Source: Pedobacter sp. FW305-3-2-15-E-R2A2
GTDB lineage: Bacteria > Bacteroidota > Bacteroidia > Sphingobacteriales > Sphingobacteriaceae
Direction of reading: 5' to 3'
Length of the DNA: 64,000 nucleotides
NCBI RefSeq assembly: GCF_038446955.1
Contig: NZ_CP151803.1
Coordinates: 7,440,001-7,504,000 of the forward strand
Position 1 is the stretch's first letter. The number at the start of each line of letters is the position of its first letter. The notes beneath the pieces were generated by a model. That model was not told where the DNA came from, did no database searches, and saw only the letters and a program-made list of their open reading frames with translations. The position numbers and the translations under genes were made by a program. Below are positions 54,921 to 64,000 of this stretch, one piece after another.

Positions 54921-56192
54921 TTAACGCGGCTGTAAATTAATAAGGGATTGATACAATAATAAGTGTTTTTCTGCAATAACGTCTTCAGAGAATTGAGTTA
55001 AAATCGTTCTTCTTGCTTCTTTCTGAATATCAGGCGCATTTTCGTCATGATATAACCATTCTATTCCCGTAGCAAGGTCTTCGGAAGATTGATATTCCGC
55101 GAGATAGCCATTTTCCAGATGCCTCACCATATCCGGAATGCCACCTGTTTTAAAGGCCACTACGGGGGTTGCGCAAGCCAGGCTTTCCATGACTGTATTG
55201 GGTAGGTTATCTTCCAGTGAGGGCGTGATAAATACGTCTGCTGCAGAATAACACTTGGCCAGGTGTTCGTCATTGCTGATGGTTCCCAGAAAAGTGGTTT
55301 TAAAAGGAAATTCCGGCATGTCGACCTTGTCTTTATTTCCGAAGATGACGAGTTCAATGTTTTCTTTAATGATTCCCGGTCTCGACGCCAGATCATTCAA
55401 AGCATCGATGAGATAGGAGGTTCCCTTATGTTTATCGTTCTTGGAAGGCATAAAACCACTCATCATGACAAACTTATCGGGGTTGATCTTTAACACCTTT
55501 TTCGCTTCCGATTTGACATAGGGCTTGAAAACATTGGTCTCAATCGTATTTGGAATAACGGTAATGCCACGGGTTCCCAATAAACTGCTCAGTTTCACAG
55601 AGTCTGCCATCCAGTTGCTGGGGGCTACAATATGACAGTTCAGCTCAGAATAAGCCTTCTTCTTCCGCAACCAGGTTTTATGGGAAAAATCATCCTTCCC
55701 GCTAAACTTTAGCAATGGACAGTGACCACATTCCTTATGGTAATTTTCACAGGAATAGCGGACATGACAACCGCCGGTAAAAGCATTGCTGTCGTGAAAA
55801 GTCCAGACCACCGGTTTTTCCAGTTCATCGATCTGCGCCAGAAATTTTGGAGATAAGAAACCGTGGTTAATCCAATGTAAATGAATAATATCGGCTTCCT
55901 TTACCTTAGGATGTTTGATCACAGAACGGCCAAACCATTGCAATGAAAAGGGCGTTTTTACTGCTTTAGCGAATGCTTTAGATAAATAACGCTCTGCAAG
56001 AATGTTGAAAACCGCCAGGGCTCTCTGAAAAGGCCCCTTGCTAAAAGTATCCGTGAGCTTACTTTCCTTAAATTGAAAATAGACCACCACACTCGAATCG
56101 ACGTCATGCGCTTTCAGGGCATCACTTAAGCGCAGACAGGCCCTTCCGGCACCCCCGTTCCCTTCATATGTATTTAAGTGTACTACCTTCAA
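54921..56192 (-). CDS. Glycosyltransferase family 4
   Basis: 423 residues, GT-B fold. N-terminal G-N-G-G-A-G-R-A, central W-T-F-H-D-S-N-A-F-T-G-G-C-H, and the nucleotide-sugar region P-S-L-E-D-N-L-P-N-T-V-M-E-S-L-A-C-A. The start is TTG at 56192; the next Met would remove the conserved N-terminus. A -7 box ends only 5 bases upstream, suggesting a leaderless message. Confidence 0.92.
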   Translation of the reverse strand: MKVVHLNTYEGNGGAGRACLRLSDALKAHDVDSSVVVYFQFKESKLTDTFSKGPFQRALAVFNILAERYLSKAFAKAVKTPFSLQWFGRSVIKHPKVKEADIIHLHWINHGFLSPKFLAQIDELEKPVVWTFHDSNAFTGGCHVRYSCENYHKECGHCPLLKFSGKDDFSHKTWLRKKKAYSELNCHIVAPSNWMADSVKLSSLLGTRGITVIPNTIETNVFKPYVKSEAKKVLKINPDKFVMMSGFMPSKNDKHKGTSYLIDALNDLASRPGIIKENIELVIFGNKDKVDMPEFPFKTTFLGTISNDEHLAKCYSAADVFITPSLEDNLPNTVMESLACATPVVAFKTGGIPDMVRHLENGYLAEYQSSEDLATGIEWLYHDENAPDIQKEARRTILTQFSEDVIAEKHLLLYQSLINLQPR

Positions 56193-56197
56193 TTTAT

Positions 56198-56205
56198 CAA
56201 AATTA
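56198..56205 (-). promoter_or_regulatory. Predicted -7 element of the GT4 gene
   Basis: On the minus strand TAATTTTG matches TAnnTTTG exactly and ends 5 bases before the TTG start at 56192. Confidence 0.45.
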
Positions 56206-56288
56206 TCTATTATTGTGAACCGTTGTTAAATTCTTGTGTATTTTCGTTGGTTTCTACCAAAATTTAATAAAAAGATGTTGTTTTTTGC

Positions 56289-56326
56289 GACACTGAATTT
56301 TTTCAGTGTCATCTGCTGTTAACAGC
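56289..56326. promoter_or_regulatory. Two adjacent palindromes between divergent genes
   Basis: GACACTGAA and TTCAGTGTC around TTTT (56289-56310), then the perfect palindrome GCTGTTAACAGC (56315-56326). They lie in the 284 bases between the GT4 and S41 protease genes; operator sites or a small hairpin are possible. Nothing else is recognised in that gap apart from the GT4 -7 element. Confidence 0.4.
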
Positions 56327-56476
56327 CCTATACATGCGCTAAAAATAGCTAAAGTACCACGAACATATTCTTTTAAAACAGTATAATAGAAAAAACATTG
56401 TTTGTATGCCGATAAAATTAATTTAAAAATCGAAAGAATCCTAAGCCATACCCCTAAACAGAACCAAATATATACA

Positions 56477-59400
56477 ATGAAAAAAGTTTTTTATGCCCTT
56501 ACCGCTGCCTTACTGTTTTCAAATGTGGTAGCCATGGCTCAGAACGAGCCCTATTTTACAGCACATCCTGCATTGACCCCGGATGGTCAGACTGTAGTTT
56601 TTAGCTATGAAGGAGACCTTTGGAAGGTTCCCTCCACCGGAGGTGCCGCTACGCGCCTTACTGCAATGCCTGGTCATGAGATCAGCCCCAAAGTCTCTCC
56701 GGATGGAAAATGGCTGGCGTTTTCGTCTAACCAGTTTGGAAACAACGATGTATACCTCATGCCACTTGCCGGAGGAGCAGTAACACAGCTGACCTTTCAT
56801 GATGCCTCAGATGAGGTGGAGAGCTGGAGCTGGGATTCCAAATCTATTTATTTTACTTCGGGACGGTACAATGGTTATACGGCCTATAAAGTGGGCATTG
56901 CCGGAGGTACTGCAAGCCGGCTTTTTGACCACTATTTTAACCTGATTCACAACGTCGCAGAAGCACCCGGTGGAGAATTGTTTTTTAATGATACCTGGGA
57001 GAGTAAAAACGCGGCGAACCGTAAGCGTTATAAAGGTGCTTTTAACCCGGATATCCAATCCTGGAACCCAAAAACAAAAACTTATAAACAATACACAGAC
57101 TATAAAGGCAAGGATCTTTGGCCAAGTATAGATAAAAATGGCAATGTCTTTTTCGCTTCTGATGAATGGAATGATGAATACAACCTTTATACTTTCAAAG
57201 CCGGGAAAAAAACAAGGCTGACTGATTTTAAGTCGGCGATTAAGCGGCCTGTGGTGGCTGCATCAGGAAATAAAATAGTGTTTGAGAAAGATTATCAACT
57301 TTATCTATATGATGTTGCTGCTCAAAAATCAGAGAAGATCAATATCAGCATTTCCAGAAATAATATTTTAGCCAAAGAGCAGGAATTTGATGTCCGGGCT
57401 GCCATTAGCACTTTTGACCTGTCGCCGGATGGTAAAAAGCTGGCGTTTATCTCCAGAGGAGAACTGTTTGTGAGTGATGCAGAAGGGAAATTTGTTAAAA
57501 AAATAGAAAGAGGATCGCCGATAGCAGAGCGCGCAATGGAAGTAAAATGGCTTTCCGATAACCGTACCCTGGTTTTTAACCAGACCTACAAAGGTTATCA
57601 GAACTGGTTTACCATTGCTGCCGATGGAAAAGGAACATGGAAGCAACTGACAAAAGACAATAGAAATAACCGGGATATTGCCTTCAATAAAGAGCGTACT
57701 CAGGCAGTTTATTTAAGCGGCAGAGATGAAGTTCGTATGCTCGATCTTAAATCCCTGGAAAGTAAGACCCTGGTGAAGGACGAAATCTGGGCCTTCTCCA
57801 ATTCTTCGCCTTCTTTTTCACCAAATGGAGAATACCTGTTATTTACGGCTTACCGTAATTTTGAACAGGACATTTTCGTGCACCAGATTAAAAACAATAA
57901 AACCATTAATCTGACGAATACAGGTGTTTCGGAAGCTTCTCCGCGCTGGTCACCGGATGGAAAGTACATTTATTTTGTCAGCGCAAGAACAAAACCGTCT
58001 TATCCTTCAGGGATGCAAAACGGACATGTCTACCGGATGGCTTTGGAGGAATATGATGAGCCTTACCGCATGGATAAGTTTGACGAACTGTTCACGGAGA
58101 AAAAAGAAGATAAAACTGAAGTAAAAACTACGGCTAAAAAAGATACCACAAAAGCTAAGCCGGTAGAAAAGAAAGAAAAAGCGCCTGCAGTGATGACGAT
58201 CAATACCGAAAATATCATGGACCGGATTGAGCTTCAAGGGCCGTCTTTCGGAAGTCAGCAGGCAGTAGAGGTTTTTGCAAAAGGAGAAAAAACCTATATG
58301 TTCTTTTACTCTGATCACGAGGCAGGTACTGGTGGAATTTACCGGACGGTAACTGAACCGTTTGAAAGCCCTAAAACAGAAAAAGTAACGGAAGGATACG
58401 GCAGCATAGTGGAAGCCGGTGGTAAATATTACGCCCTGGTTCGTGGAGTGATTAATAAATACAACCTGGAAGCCAATAAATTAGACCGTTTAGACATCGG
58501 CTTTAAATTTAACAGAAACCTGAATGAAGAATTTAATCAGATGTTCTACGAAACCTGGGCCGGTGTAGAGGAAAACTTCTACAACGAAGCTTTTCATGGA
58601 ATCGACTGGTTAAAAACTCAACAGGAATATGCAAACTACCTTCCATACCTGAATAACCGCAATGACCTCCGCATTCTTTTAAACGATATGTTGGGCGAAT
58701 TGAACTCTTCACACCTGGGCTTTGGCTCTGCCGGTGCAGAAGAACGTAAAAATCTCAACTATGCTACCAATGAAACCGGGATCATTTTTTCCGATAAAGA
58801 CCCTTTTAAAGTAGAACGGATTGTGGCAAGAAGTAATGCCAGGCATCTGGGTGTCGACCTGAAAGCAGGAGATGTGATTACGATGGTAGATGGGATTAAA
58901 GTAAACAAAGATACCGACCGCGATACGTATTTTACTTCGCCTTCCCTCGGACAGGAAATGACACTTACCGTAGAACGTGGAGGGAAAACCATCCAAACAA
59001 AAGTACATCCTCAAAGCTCCGGCGCATTGCGCAATAACCTGTACGATGAGTGGATTACCAACAACAGAGAACGCGTAAAACAATTGGGCAATAACCGGAT
59101 CGCTTATACCTATATGAAAAATATGGGTGGCGGTGAACTGGAAAATTTCCTGCTGGATATGGTGGCTCAGGAAAACAATAAAGAAGGCATTATTCTCGAC
59201 CTGCGTTACAATACCGGAGGTAATGTTCATGATGAGGTGTTAAAGTTCCTGGCGCAAAGACCTTACCTTCAATGGAAATACCGTGGTGGTAAAATGGCTC
59301 CGCAAAGTAATTTTGGCCCTGCAGCCAAACCAATCGTGTTGTTGATCAATGAACAGTCCTTAAGTGATGCCGAAATGACGGCCGCGGGATTCAAAGAATT

Positions 59401-59650
59401 AAAATTAGGTAAGATTATTGGGACAGAAACCTATCGTTGGATTATCTTTACCTCCGCTAAAGGATTGGTCGATGGTTCATCTTATCGCCTTCCGGCATGG
59501 GGTTGTTATACCCTGGATGGTAAAAATATTGAAACTGAAGGGGTAGCTCCTGATATTTACGTGAAAAATACATTCACCGACAGGTTAGAGAATAAAGACC
59601 CTCAACTGGAACGTGCAGTATCAGAAATACTAAAAGATTTAAAAAAATAA
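56477..59650 (+). CDS. Tricorn-like S41 family protease
   Basis: 1057 residues from the ATG at 56477 (an in-frame TTG at 56402 is rejected because a clean signal peptide starts at 56477 and ends near V-A-M-A-Q). Residues about 22-560 form TolB/WD40-like propeller blades (S-P-D-G-K-W-L-A-F-S repeated). A Lys/Glu/Thr-rich linker follows (about 545-590), then a PDZ domain (about 770-860) and the S41 domain with N-E-Q-S-L-S963-D-A-E as the nucleophile region. A periplasmic protein-processing or peptide-degrading role is likely. Confidence 0.92.
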   Translation: MKKVFYALTAALLFSNVVAMAQNEPYFTAHPALTPDGQTVVFSYEGDLWKVPSTGGAATRLTAMPGHEISPKVSPDGKWLAFSSNQFGNNDVYLMPLAGGAVTQLTFHDASDEVESWSWDSKSIYFTSGRYNGYTAYKVGIAGGTASRLFDHYFNLIHNVAEAPGGELFFNDTWESKNAANRKRYKGAFNPDIQSWNPKTKTYKQYTDYKGKDLWPSIDKNGNVFFASDEWNDEYNLYTFKAGKKTRLTDFKSAIKRPVVAASGNKIVFEKDYQLYLYDVAAQKSEKINISISRNNILAKEQEFDVRAAISTFDLSPDGKKLAFISRGELFVSDAEGKFVKKIERGSPIAERAMEVKWLSDNRTLVFNQTYKGYQNWFTIAADGKGTWKQLTKDNRNNRDIAFNKERTQAVYLSGRDEVRMLDLKSLESKTLVKDEIWAFSNSSPSFSPNGEYLLFTAYRNFEQDIFVHQIKNNKTINLTNTGVSEASPRWSPDGKYIYFVSARTKPSYPSGMQNGHVYRMALEEYDEPYRMDKFDELFTEKKEDKTEVKTTAKKDTTKAKPVEKKEKAPAVMTINTENIMDRIELQGPSFGSQQAVEVFAKGEKTYMFFYSDHEAGTGGIYRTVTEPFESPKTEKVTEGYGSIVEAGGKYYALVRGVINKYNLEANKLDRLDIGFKFNRNLNEEFNQMFYETWAGVEENFYNEAFHGIDWLKTQQEYANYLPYLNNRNDLRILLNDMLGELNSSHLGFGSAGAEERKNLNYATNETGIIFSDKDPFKVERIVARSNARHLGVDLKAGDVITMVDGIKVNKDTDRDTYFTSPSLGQEMTLTVERGGKTIQTKVHPQSSGALRNNLYDEWITNNRERVKQLGNNRIAYTYMKNMGGGELENFLLDMVAQENNKEGIILDLRYNTGGNVHDEVLKFLAQRPYLQWKYRGGKMAPQSNFGPAAKPIVLLINEQSLSDAEMTAAGFKELKLGKIIGTETYRWIIFTSAKGLVDGSSYRLPAWGCYTLDGKNIETEGVAPDIYVKNTFTDRLENKDPQLERAVSEILKDLKK

Positions 59651-59651
59651 T

Positions 59652-60401
59652 ATGGACAACCTGTTAACGGACAGACAGTTTTGGGTGAATTATTGGGAGA
59701 GCAAAACCGATTTGTCGGTTAACATTCCGTCAAACTACCTTTTTTATAAAGAATTGGGAGAGATCATCAATAAACAAGGGGTAAAAACAGCAATTGAATT
59801 GGGTGGTTTCCCGGGATACTATGCGGTATTCCTCAAGAAATACTTCAAACTTGACGTGACCCTGCTTGATTATTTTGTCCATCAGCCGGTAACCAATGCT
59901 TTACTCGAAGCCAACCAGTTAAAGGAAGCGGATATTCACATCATAGAGACGGACTTGTTCAACTATCAGCCGGAACAGCAATTTGATCTGGTCTTGTCTT
60001 GTGGATTGATCGAACATTTCAACGATACCGCCGATATCATCAACAGGCATATTGCTTTTGTTAAACCGGGAGGTACTTTACTGATCACATTGCCCAATTT
60101 TAAGGCGCTGAACGGTTGGTTTCAAAAGACTTTTGACAGGGAGAATTACGATAAGCATAATATTGACTGCATGGATCCGGAATTATTGGCTAACATCTGC
60201 AAACAGGCAGGCCTGGAGCTGGTGCAATCCAGATATTTCGGACATTTCAGCCTTTGGCTGGAAAATGAAAAACAAAAGCCCGCAGGTGTTCGGTTGTTAA
60301 AGAAAACCGTATGGCTGGCAGGGAAGTTGTTCAGCAAGGTTTTTCCTTTTAACTCCAGACAACTGTCTCCTTATATCATTTTGGAAGCAAGAAAAGTATA
60401 A
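59652..60401 (+). CDS. Class I SAM-dependent methyltransferase
   Basis: 249 residues. Motif I is A-I-E-L-G-G-F-P-G-Y-Y; L-V-L-S-C-G-L-I-E-H-F and G-G-T-L-L-I-T-L-P are motifs II/III. The gene follows the protease by one base, so it is translationally coupled, though its role fits the surface-glycan genes better. Confidence 0.9.
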   Translation: MDNLLTDRQFWVNYWESKTDLSVNIPSNYLFYKELGEIINKQGVKTAIELGGFPGYYAVFLKKYFKLDVTLLDYFVHQPVTNALLEANQLKEADIHIIETDLFNYQPEQQFDLVLSCGLIEHFNDTADIINRHIAFVKPGGTLLITLPNFKALNGWFQKTFDRENYDKHNIDCMDPELLANICKQAGLELVQSRYFGHFSLWLENEKQKPAGVRLLKKTVWLAGKLFSKVFPFNSRQLSPYIILEARKV

Positions 60402-60425
60402 CACCCTATGGGGAAGGTATAGAAC

Positions 60426-61325
60426 TTAGCCTAAACGTTGTTTTAGATATCTTTTAAGCCTTTCCCATAGATTTCCCTTCCTGGTCGACAGGAATTCCCT
60501 GATCGTCTCGTAGGCGGCTTTATTTTCTTTTATTTCAACAGGGTAATCGCTGATGGGCTTTGGATTGATGATCACATTGTAAATGTCATTGATTCCCGAA
60601 TGAATTCCCGTTCCGTCATGCCCGATATTGTTGACCAGCGATTGCGCAGGATTCAATGTCAATCCTCCTTTCAGGAAGATCGAAGCATACCAGCGGATCG
60701 CCCAGGAATTGTTTTTCCCCTTCTTGAAGTCCTGCATCTGTTTCCAGAAATTCATTTTATGCTCAATAGAAAAGGCGGATCTCTTTTTGGCATCAAATTG
60801 TGCCATCAACGTATCAATGTTGGGTTCAAAATGTTGCCATGCCCGATCCCAGGTAGCCCATCCCCAACTGGTTGCAGCACGGTAAAAGAAAGATTCCGGG
60901 ATGTTGTTTTCCTTCAGTGGATACATGTAAGCACCAATATGCATCACCTGATCTTCATTGCGGTAACGGTCTAAAGCCTCGTTAAAATAGGTCAGCGTAT
61001 ATGGAGAAGTGATCAGGTCATCTTCCATCACGATCACCTGTTTATAATCCTTTACCAAACGGCTTACCCCGGCAATCACCGAGTTGGCCAGGCCCATGTT
61101 TTCTTTGCGTTCAACCACCTCAACAGATTTAAATCCGTCAATATTTTTAAGCAATTCGCGTACTTCCAGTACTTTGGCTTCATCTTCCGCAGATTTAAAG
61201 CCATCGGAGAAAATGAACAACCTGCTTTCTGAGGCCAATTGATTCTGTTTAAGGAATTTTATGGTACGCTCAGTATGCTGCGGTCTGTTATAAACGAATA
61301 AGGCGATAGGTGCAAAGGTTTGCAT
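60426..61325 (-). CDS. Glycosyltransferase, GT-A fold (GNT-I-like)
   Basis: 299 residues. I-A-L-F-V-Y-N-R-P-Q-H at the start, S-D-G-F-K-S, and the metal-binding V-M-E-D-D-L motif. T-S-W-G-W-A-T-W-D-R-A-W and W-A-I-R-W-Y-A-S resemble sugar transferases of O-antigen clusters. It lies 2 bases after the methyltransferase at 61328. Confidence 0.9.
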   Translation of the reverse strand: MQTFAPIALFVYNRPQHTERTIKFLKQNQLASESRLFIFSDGFKSAEDEAKVLEVRELLKNIDGFKSVEVVERKENMGLANSVIAGVSRLVKDYKQVIVMEDDLITSPYTLTYFNEALDRYRNEDQVMHIGAYMYPLKENNIPESFFYRAATSWGWATWDRAWQHFEPNIDTLMAQFDAKKRSAFSIEHKMNFWKQMQDFKKGKNNSWAIRWYASIFLKGGLTLNPAQSLVNNIGHDGTGIHSGINDIYNVIINPKPISDYPVEIKENKAAYETIREFLSTRKGNLWERLKRYLKQRLG

Positions 61326-61327
61326 AT

Positions 61328-62095
61328 TTAGAAGATCTCCAGGTTTTGGGTTGACTTTTTAGTAAGAACGGTATAAGCATTTCCAAATTGCTCGCGTTTG
61401 TTTTTTCCTAAAATGGCGCCCAATAGGTTCTTGATCCTGTATTCCAGCTCAATTCTTAAGGTTTTGAACAGGCTCTTTGGCGTTTTCTTCACCTGATACT
61501 CACAGAATTTGATCGTTTCTATTGGGGTAAGAGAGGTTTTATCGGCTTCCACAGAAAGGCCTTCACTCTGTAACAGAAAGCGGATCAGGGTAGGGGTATA
61601 CATATTGATATGCCCGTAGTTCAGGAAATGTTTCATGCGCTGATCTACTCCAAAACGGTAGTCTAAAGGAACTTCAATCACCAGGTATCTAGCCACTCTC
61701 TTTAATTCGCGCAGCAATATCCGTTCATGTTCTACATGTTCCAGTACATGGGCAAGAATCACCAGATCAAAGCTGTCATCAGCATAAGGAATGGTATATC
61801 CATCAAAGCTGTTCACCTCTTTTAAGCGTTCCAGCTTTCGGTCTCTGATTAAAGAAACGCCACTGTCTGCAATTTCAAGTGCATAAAGCTCCTCTCCAAA
61901 TTTCCATTCATTGAGGTAATGTAAAATGCTGCCATCTCCGGCACCTACTTCCAGGATCTTTTTAGGCTGAATCCCCTGACAAACTTCTATCAGGTTTTTT
62001 GCCTTGGATTTTGCACCAAGCATCCGCCATTCTACATCACTATCGGTGTAAAAATCATTATAGGAAGCAACTAGATCTTCTGTGATTATGGCCAT
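61328..62095 (-). CDS. Class I SAM-dependent methyltransferase
   Basis: 255 residues. SAM motif I I-L-E-V-G-A-G-D-G-S, D-L-V-I-L-A-H-V-L-E-H-V in the middle, and a basic C-terminal region. It probably methylates a sugar or glycan precursor in the surrounding cluster. It lies 5 bases after the gene at 62101. Confidence 0.92.
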   Translation of the reverse strand: MAIITEDLVASYNDFYTDSDVEWRMLGAKSKAKNLIEVCQGIQPKKILEVGAGDGSILHYLNEWKFGEELYALEIADSGVSLIRDRKLERLKEVNSFDGYTIPYADDSFDLVILAHVLEHVEHERILLRELKRVARYLVIEVPLDYRFGVDQRMKHFLNYGHINMYTPTLIRFLLQSEGLSVEADKTSLTPIETIKFCEYQVKKTPKSLFKTLRIELEYRIKNLLGAILGKNKREQFGNAYTVLTKKSTQNLEIF

Positions 62096-62100
62096 TTCTA

Positions 62101-62724
62101 TTAATCTTTTATACCATCAATGATCAGTGAGGAATAACCCAAAGGTTCATTAAACCTTTTGTCGAACCTTCTGGACCTGAGGATGTGACCATCTTCACTT
62201 TTCCAGTCTACGAAATGAAACTGACGTTGCTCATCATAATATTCCAAAAGCTGAACCCGGAAACCGGCATCTTCCAGCACTTTAGACAACTGGTGATAAT
62301 CGTATAACAATTTATGATCGTCAGCACCTTCACCATGTCCTCCTGGTTTTACCATATCGATATAGTCCTTGTTGGGATGAAAACCATCAGGCACTGCAAT
62401 TCTGATGCTGCCGCCTTTTTCCATAAACTCGAAACAGTTTTTTAAGGCAATTAGTGCATTGGCATAACTGATGTGTTCAAAGACATGCTCTGCAAGAAAT
62501 TTTGTCGCTTTCTTTTCGCCGAACAGGTTCTGAAAAGAGCTTTTTTCCAACAGATTTAAGCTCTCTATATTCGTAGGCAGCCAGTTGGGATAAGCCGTTT
62601 TCTCCGAACCGATGATGATGTTCAAAGGCGCAGATGAATTTTTTATTTTGGACTTTAACTGAATAAGGTCCAACATGTTTATTGGTTTTAATACGATTGA
62701 TCTTACTACCTTTCTTAAGGACAT
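62101..62724 (-). CDS. Predicted SAM-dependent methyltransferase, COG4627-like
   Basis: 207 residues. The family pattern LN(L/I)GSG...GW..TD is present in altered form as L-N-I-I-I-G-S-E ... P-N-W-L-P-T-N-I, then A-E-H-V-F-E-H-I and G-G-S-I-R-I-A-V-P-D. SAM motif I is therefore weakened. First gene of a three-gene minus-strand unit (62724 to 60426). Confidence 0.8.
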   Translation of the reverse strand: MSLRKVVRSIVLKPINMLDLIQLKSKIKNSSAPLNIIIGSEKTAYPNWLPTNIESLNLLEKSSFQNLFGEKKATKFLAEHVFEHISYANALIALKNCFEFMEKGGSIRIAVPDGFHPNKDYIDMVKPGGHGEGADDHKLLYDYHQLSKVLEDAGFRVQLLEYYDEQRQFHFVDWKSEDGHILRSRRFDKRFNEPLGYSSLIIDGIKD

Positions 62725-62835
62725 CTGTAATGGTTATGTTGTTAATTGTCAGCAAGGGCCAGAAGCCATCTGATGCGGTGTTTGTCATGACCCTGAGGGC
62801 TTTCTTCCGCTCAGATCATACCAATATTTAATAGT

Positions 62836-62843
62836 CAAAGTTA
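62836..62843 (-). promoter_or_regulatory. Possible -7 element of the methyltransferase/GT unit
   Basis: On the minus strand TAACTTTG matches TAnnTTTG, about 110 bases before the start at 62724. The -33 spacing is poor. The remaining part of the gap to 62904 shows nothing else. Confidence 0.4.
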
Positions 62844-62903
62844 AAATGTTAAACGCAAAAAGCTAATATATCCGTATAATTATTGATCGCAATGCTGATC
62901 CGG

Positions 62904-64000
62904 TTAAGGTTTTAGAGAACGGGGCCTGTTTTTGATCTTCTCCACAAGCGTAATCAGGAACAAAGATTTGAGCATCATGATGCCTTGAGGCCGTGTTTTT
63001 GGAACCAGCAGTATCATGAAATTAGAAACGAAATAAGCGACTAAAGTCGCCACTGCAGCGCCTGTAATTCCATACCTGGGAATCCAGTAGATATTTAAAA
63101 TAATATTGATCAAAGCGCCCATTCCCGTCCGGAATAAAGATAATTTTGTATAACCTTCCGCAATAAGAAACTGGCCGCTGGCCGTCCCCAGAAAGGTGAA
63201 AATGCCGGCCCAGATGTGTATAGATAAGACATGGGCAGCTCCCCGGTACTCGGGTGTATAGAATTTATAGACCAAAGGAGAAGCGAAAGTCATGATAATG
63301 GCGATACTCATACTGATCCATACCATGAGGTCGTACATGTTCTGCATTCTTTTCTGGTAACGTTCCGGATCATCCCTTTTTGCATTCATAATGGCGGGAA
63401 AAACAGCAGTTACAATCGCTACAGGAATAAAATACCAGGATTCAGATAGCTGGACAACGGTCGAGTAAATCCCTTGTTCTGTGGAACCGAGGTAGCTCTG
63501 AATCATCAGCTGATCGATTTTCATATAAATGGTCACCAAAATTGCCGAAAAGGCCAGTGGCCATGAATTTTTCAGTAGAAATTTTGCAATGCTACTTTCA
63601 AATTTCCATTGCAAGAGAGATGCGCCATTATTCTGGTAAACATATACATAGCCAATTGCCAGCAATACTGCATCGAGCAGCAAGGCGACAATAAACCAGC
63701 TTAGGCTCATGCCAAGGAGGATCAGGACCAGCTTAAGCGCAGCAGAGAAGAGGTTCCCGAGGACCTGAATTTTCATGATGAATTTTCCCTGGGCCCTGGA
63801 CTGAAAATAACTGTCTATGATGTTAAATGCCTGAAAAACTCCGGTAAAGCTCACAATCAGGATGTAAGAGAAAGGGGCTGCAATGGGCTTTATTCCATTC
63901 CAGATCTGGTAAGCGATATAAATCAGTGGAAGAATTAGTAATCCTCCGAGCAGTTTTAATATAAAAGCAGTACCCAGAAGTTGATTTTTCTTCTCCGGGT
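62904..64000 (-). CDS. Polysaccharide flippase (Wzx/MATE-like), N-terminus outside window
   Basis: The frame is open to the right edge (48 codons beyond an internal GTG at 63854), so the start lies outside. The visible 365 residues hold about ten membrane helices with the polysaccharide-transporter pattern (for example M-K-I-D-Q-L-M-I-Q-S-Y-L-G and G-I-T-G-A-A-V-A-T-L). It would flip lipid-linked oligosaccharide units across the inner membrane for the surface polysaccharide built by the nearby transferases. Confidence 0.88.
   Translation of the reverse strand, partial: PEKKNQLLGTAFILKLLGGLLILPLIYIAYQIWNGIKPIAAPFSYILIVSFTGVFQAFNIIDSYFQSRAQGKFIMKIQVLGNLFSAALKLVLILLGMSLSWFIVALLLDAVLLAIGYVYVYQNNGASLLQWKFESSIAKFLLKNSWPLAFSAILVTIYMKIDQLMIQSYLGSTEQGIYSTVVQLSESWYFIPVAIVTAVFPAIMNAKRDDPERYQKRMQNMYDLMVWISMSIAIIMTFASPLVYKFYTPEYRGAAHVLSIHIWAGIFTFLGTASGQFLIAEGYTKLSLFRTGMGALINIILNIYWIPRYGITGAAVATLVAYFVSNFMILLVPKTRPQGIMMLKSLFLITLVEKIKNRPRSLKP

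Noticed and set aside
56402..56476. TTG start adding 25 residues to the S41 protease
   Set aside because: It would bury the clean signal peptide that starts at 56477.
62477..62788. 103-residue ORF overlapping the methyltransferase at 62101-62724
   Set aside because: It is in a different frame on the same strand, inside a gene with clear family motifs; composition looks like a frame shadow.
1..64000. tRNA, rRNA, CRISPR, IS or prophage elements
   Set aside because: None was recognised by eye on either strand; a covariance-model tRNA scan was not possible here.

Overview
The window reads as chromosomal DNA of a Bacteroidota bacterium, most likely a Pedobacter-like member of the Sphingobacteriaceae. 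The evidence is: promoters of the Bacteroidota type (TAnnTTTG near -7) and few Shine-Dalgarno sequences; Sus-type surface lipoproteins with DUF4983/LamG and F5/8C modules; the type IX secretion genes gldJ and porV; a complete nuoA-N operon with the short Bacteroidota form of NuoG; and ExbB-ExbD-ExbD-TonB. I saw no rRNA, tRNA, CRISPR array, insertion sequence or prophage. The first and last genes are cut by the window edges.

Layout. 1-7.4 kb: distal half of a glycan/glycoprotein utilisation locus (delta-60 repeat protein, two paralogous phosphatase-fold+LamG lipoproteins around an M60 mucinase-like peptidase, F5/8C lipoprotein). 7.5-8.7 kb: a small conserved protein, an orphan ExbD and a large intergenic inverted repeat. 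8.7-10.2 kb: metK (minus strand) with a promoter and a SAM-II-like riboswitch in its leader. 10.2-13.2 kb: lipid kinase, SUI1/YciH factor, pckA. 13.4-19.3 kb: exbB-exbD-exbD-tonB, a small membrane protein, a PstS-like lipoprotein and a TPR protein. 19.4-32.3 kb: nuoA-N, with a terminator/promoter junction between nuoA and nuoB. 32.4-36.9 kb: DedA protein, ppa, CorC/CNNM protein, rsmE, DUF4159 protein, biotinyl-domain protein. 36.9-40.4 kb: gldJ (minus), porV and ispF (plus). 40.5-42.8 kb: pirin, YceI, Crp/Fnr regulator and a 52-residue Cys-rich membrane protein, all minus strand. 42.8-49.6 kb: a four-gene operon of amide-forming enzymes (two ATP-grasp proteins, a YbdK-type carboxylate-amine ligase, a class I glutamine amidotransferase) with two esterases beside it, and an NAD(P)-binding protein. 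49.9-52.5 kb: typA and an SDR. 52.7-64 kb: cell-surface polysaccharide region (PAP2 phosphatase, ATPase, glycosyltransferases, methyltransferases, a flippase) interrupted by a tricorn-like S41 protease.

How the genes fit together. TonB/ExbBD energises uptake through SusC-type porins like those expected just upstream of the window, while the lipoproteins bind and cut the glycoprotein substrate. GldJ and PorV belong to the type IX export machine. The nuo operon supplies the proton gradient that powers both systems. The amide-ligase operon looks like a small biosynthetic pathway whose product I cannot name; it is the best candidate here for an undescribed system. The metK riboswitch is the clearest RNA regulatory element.
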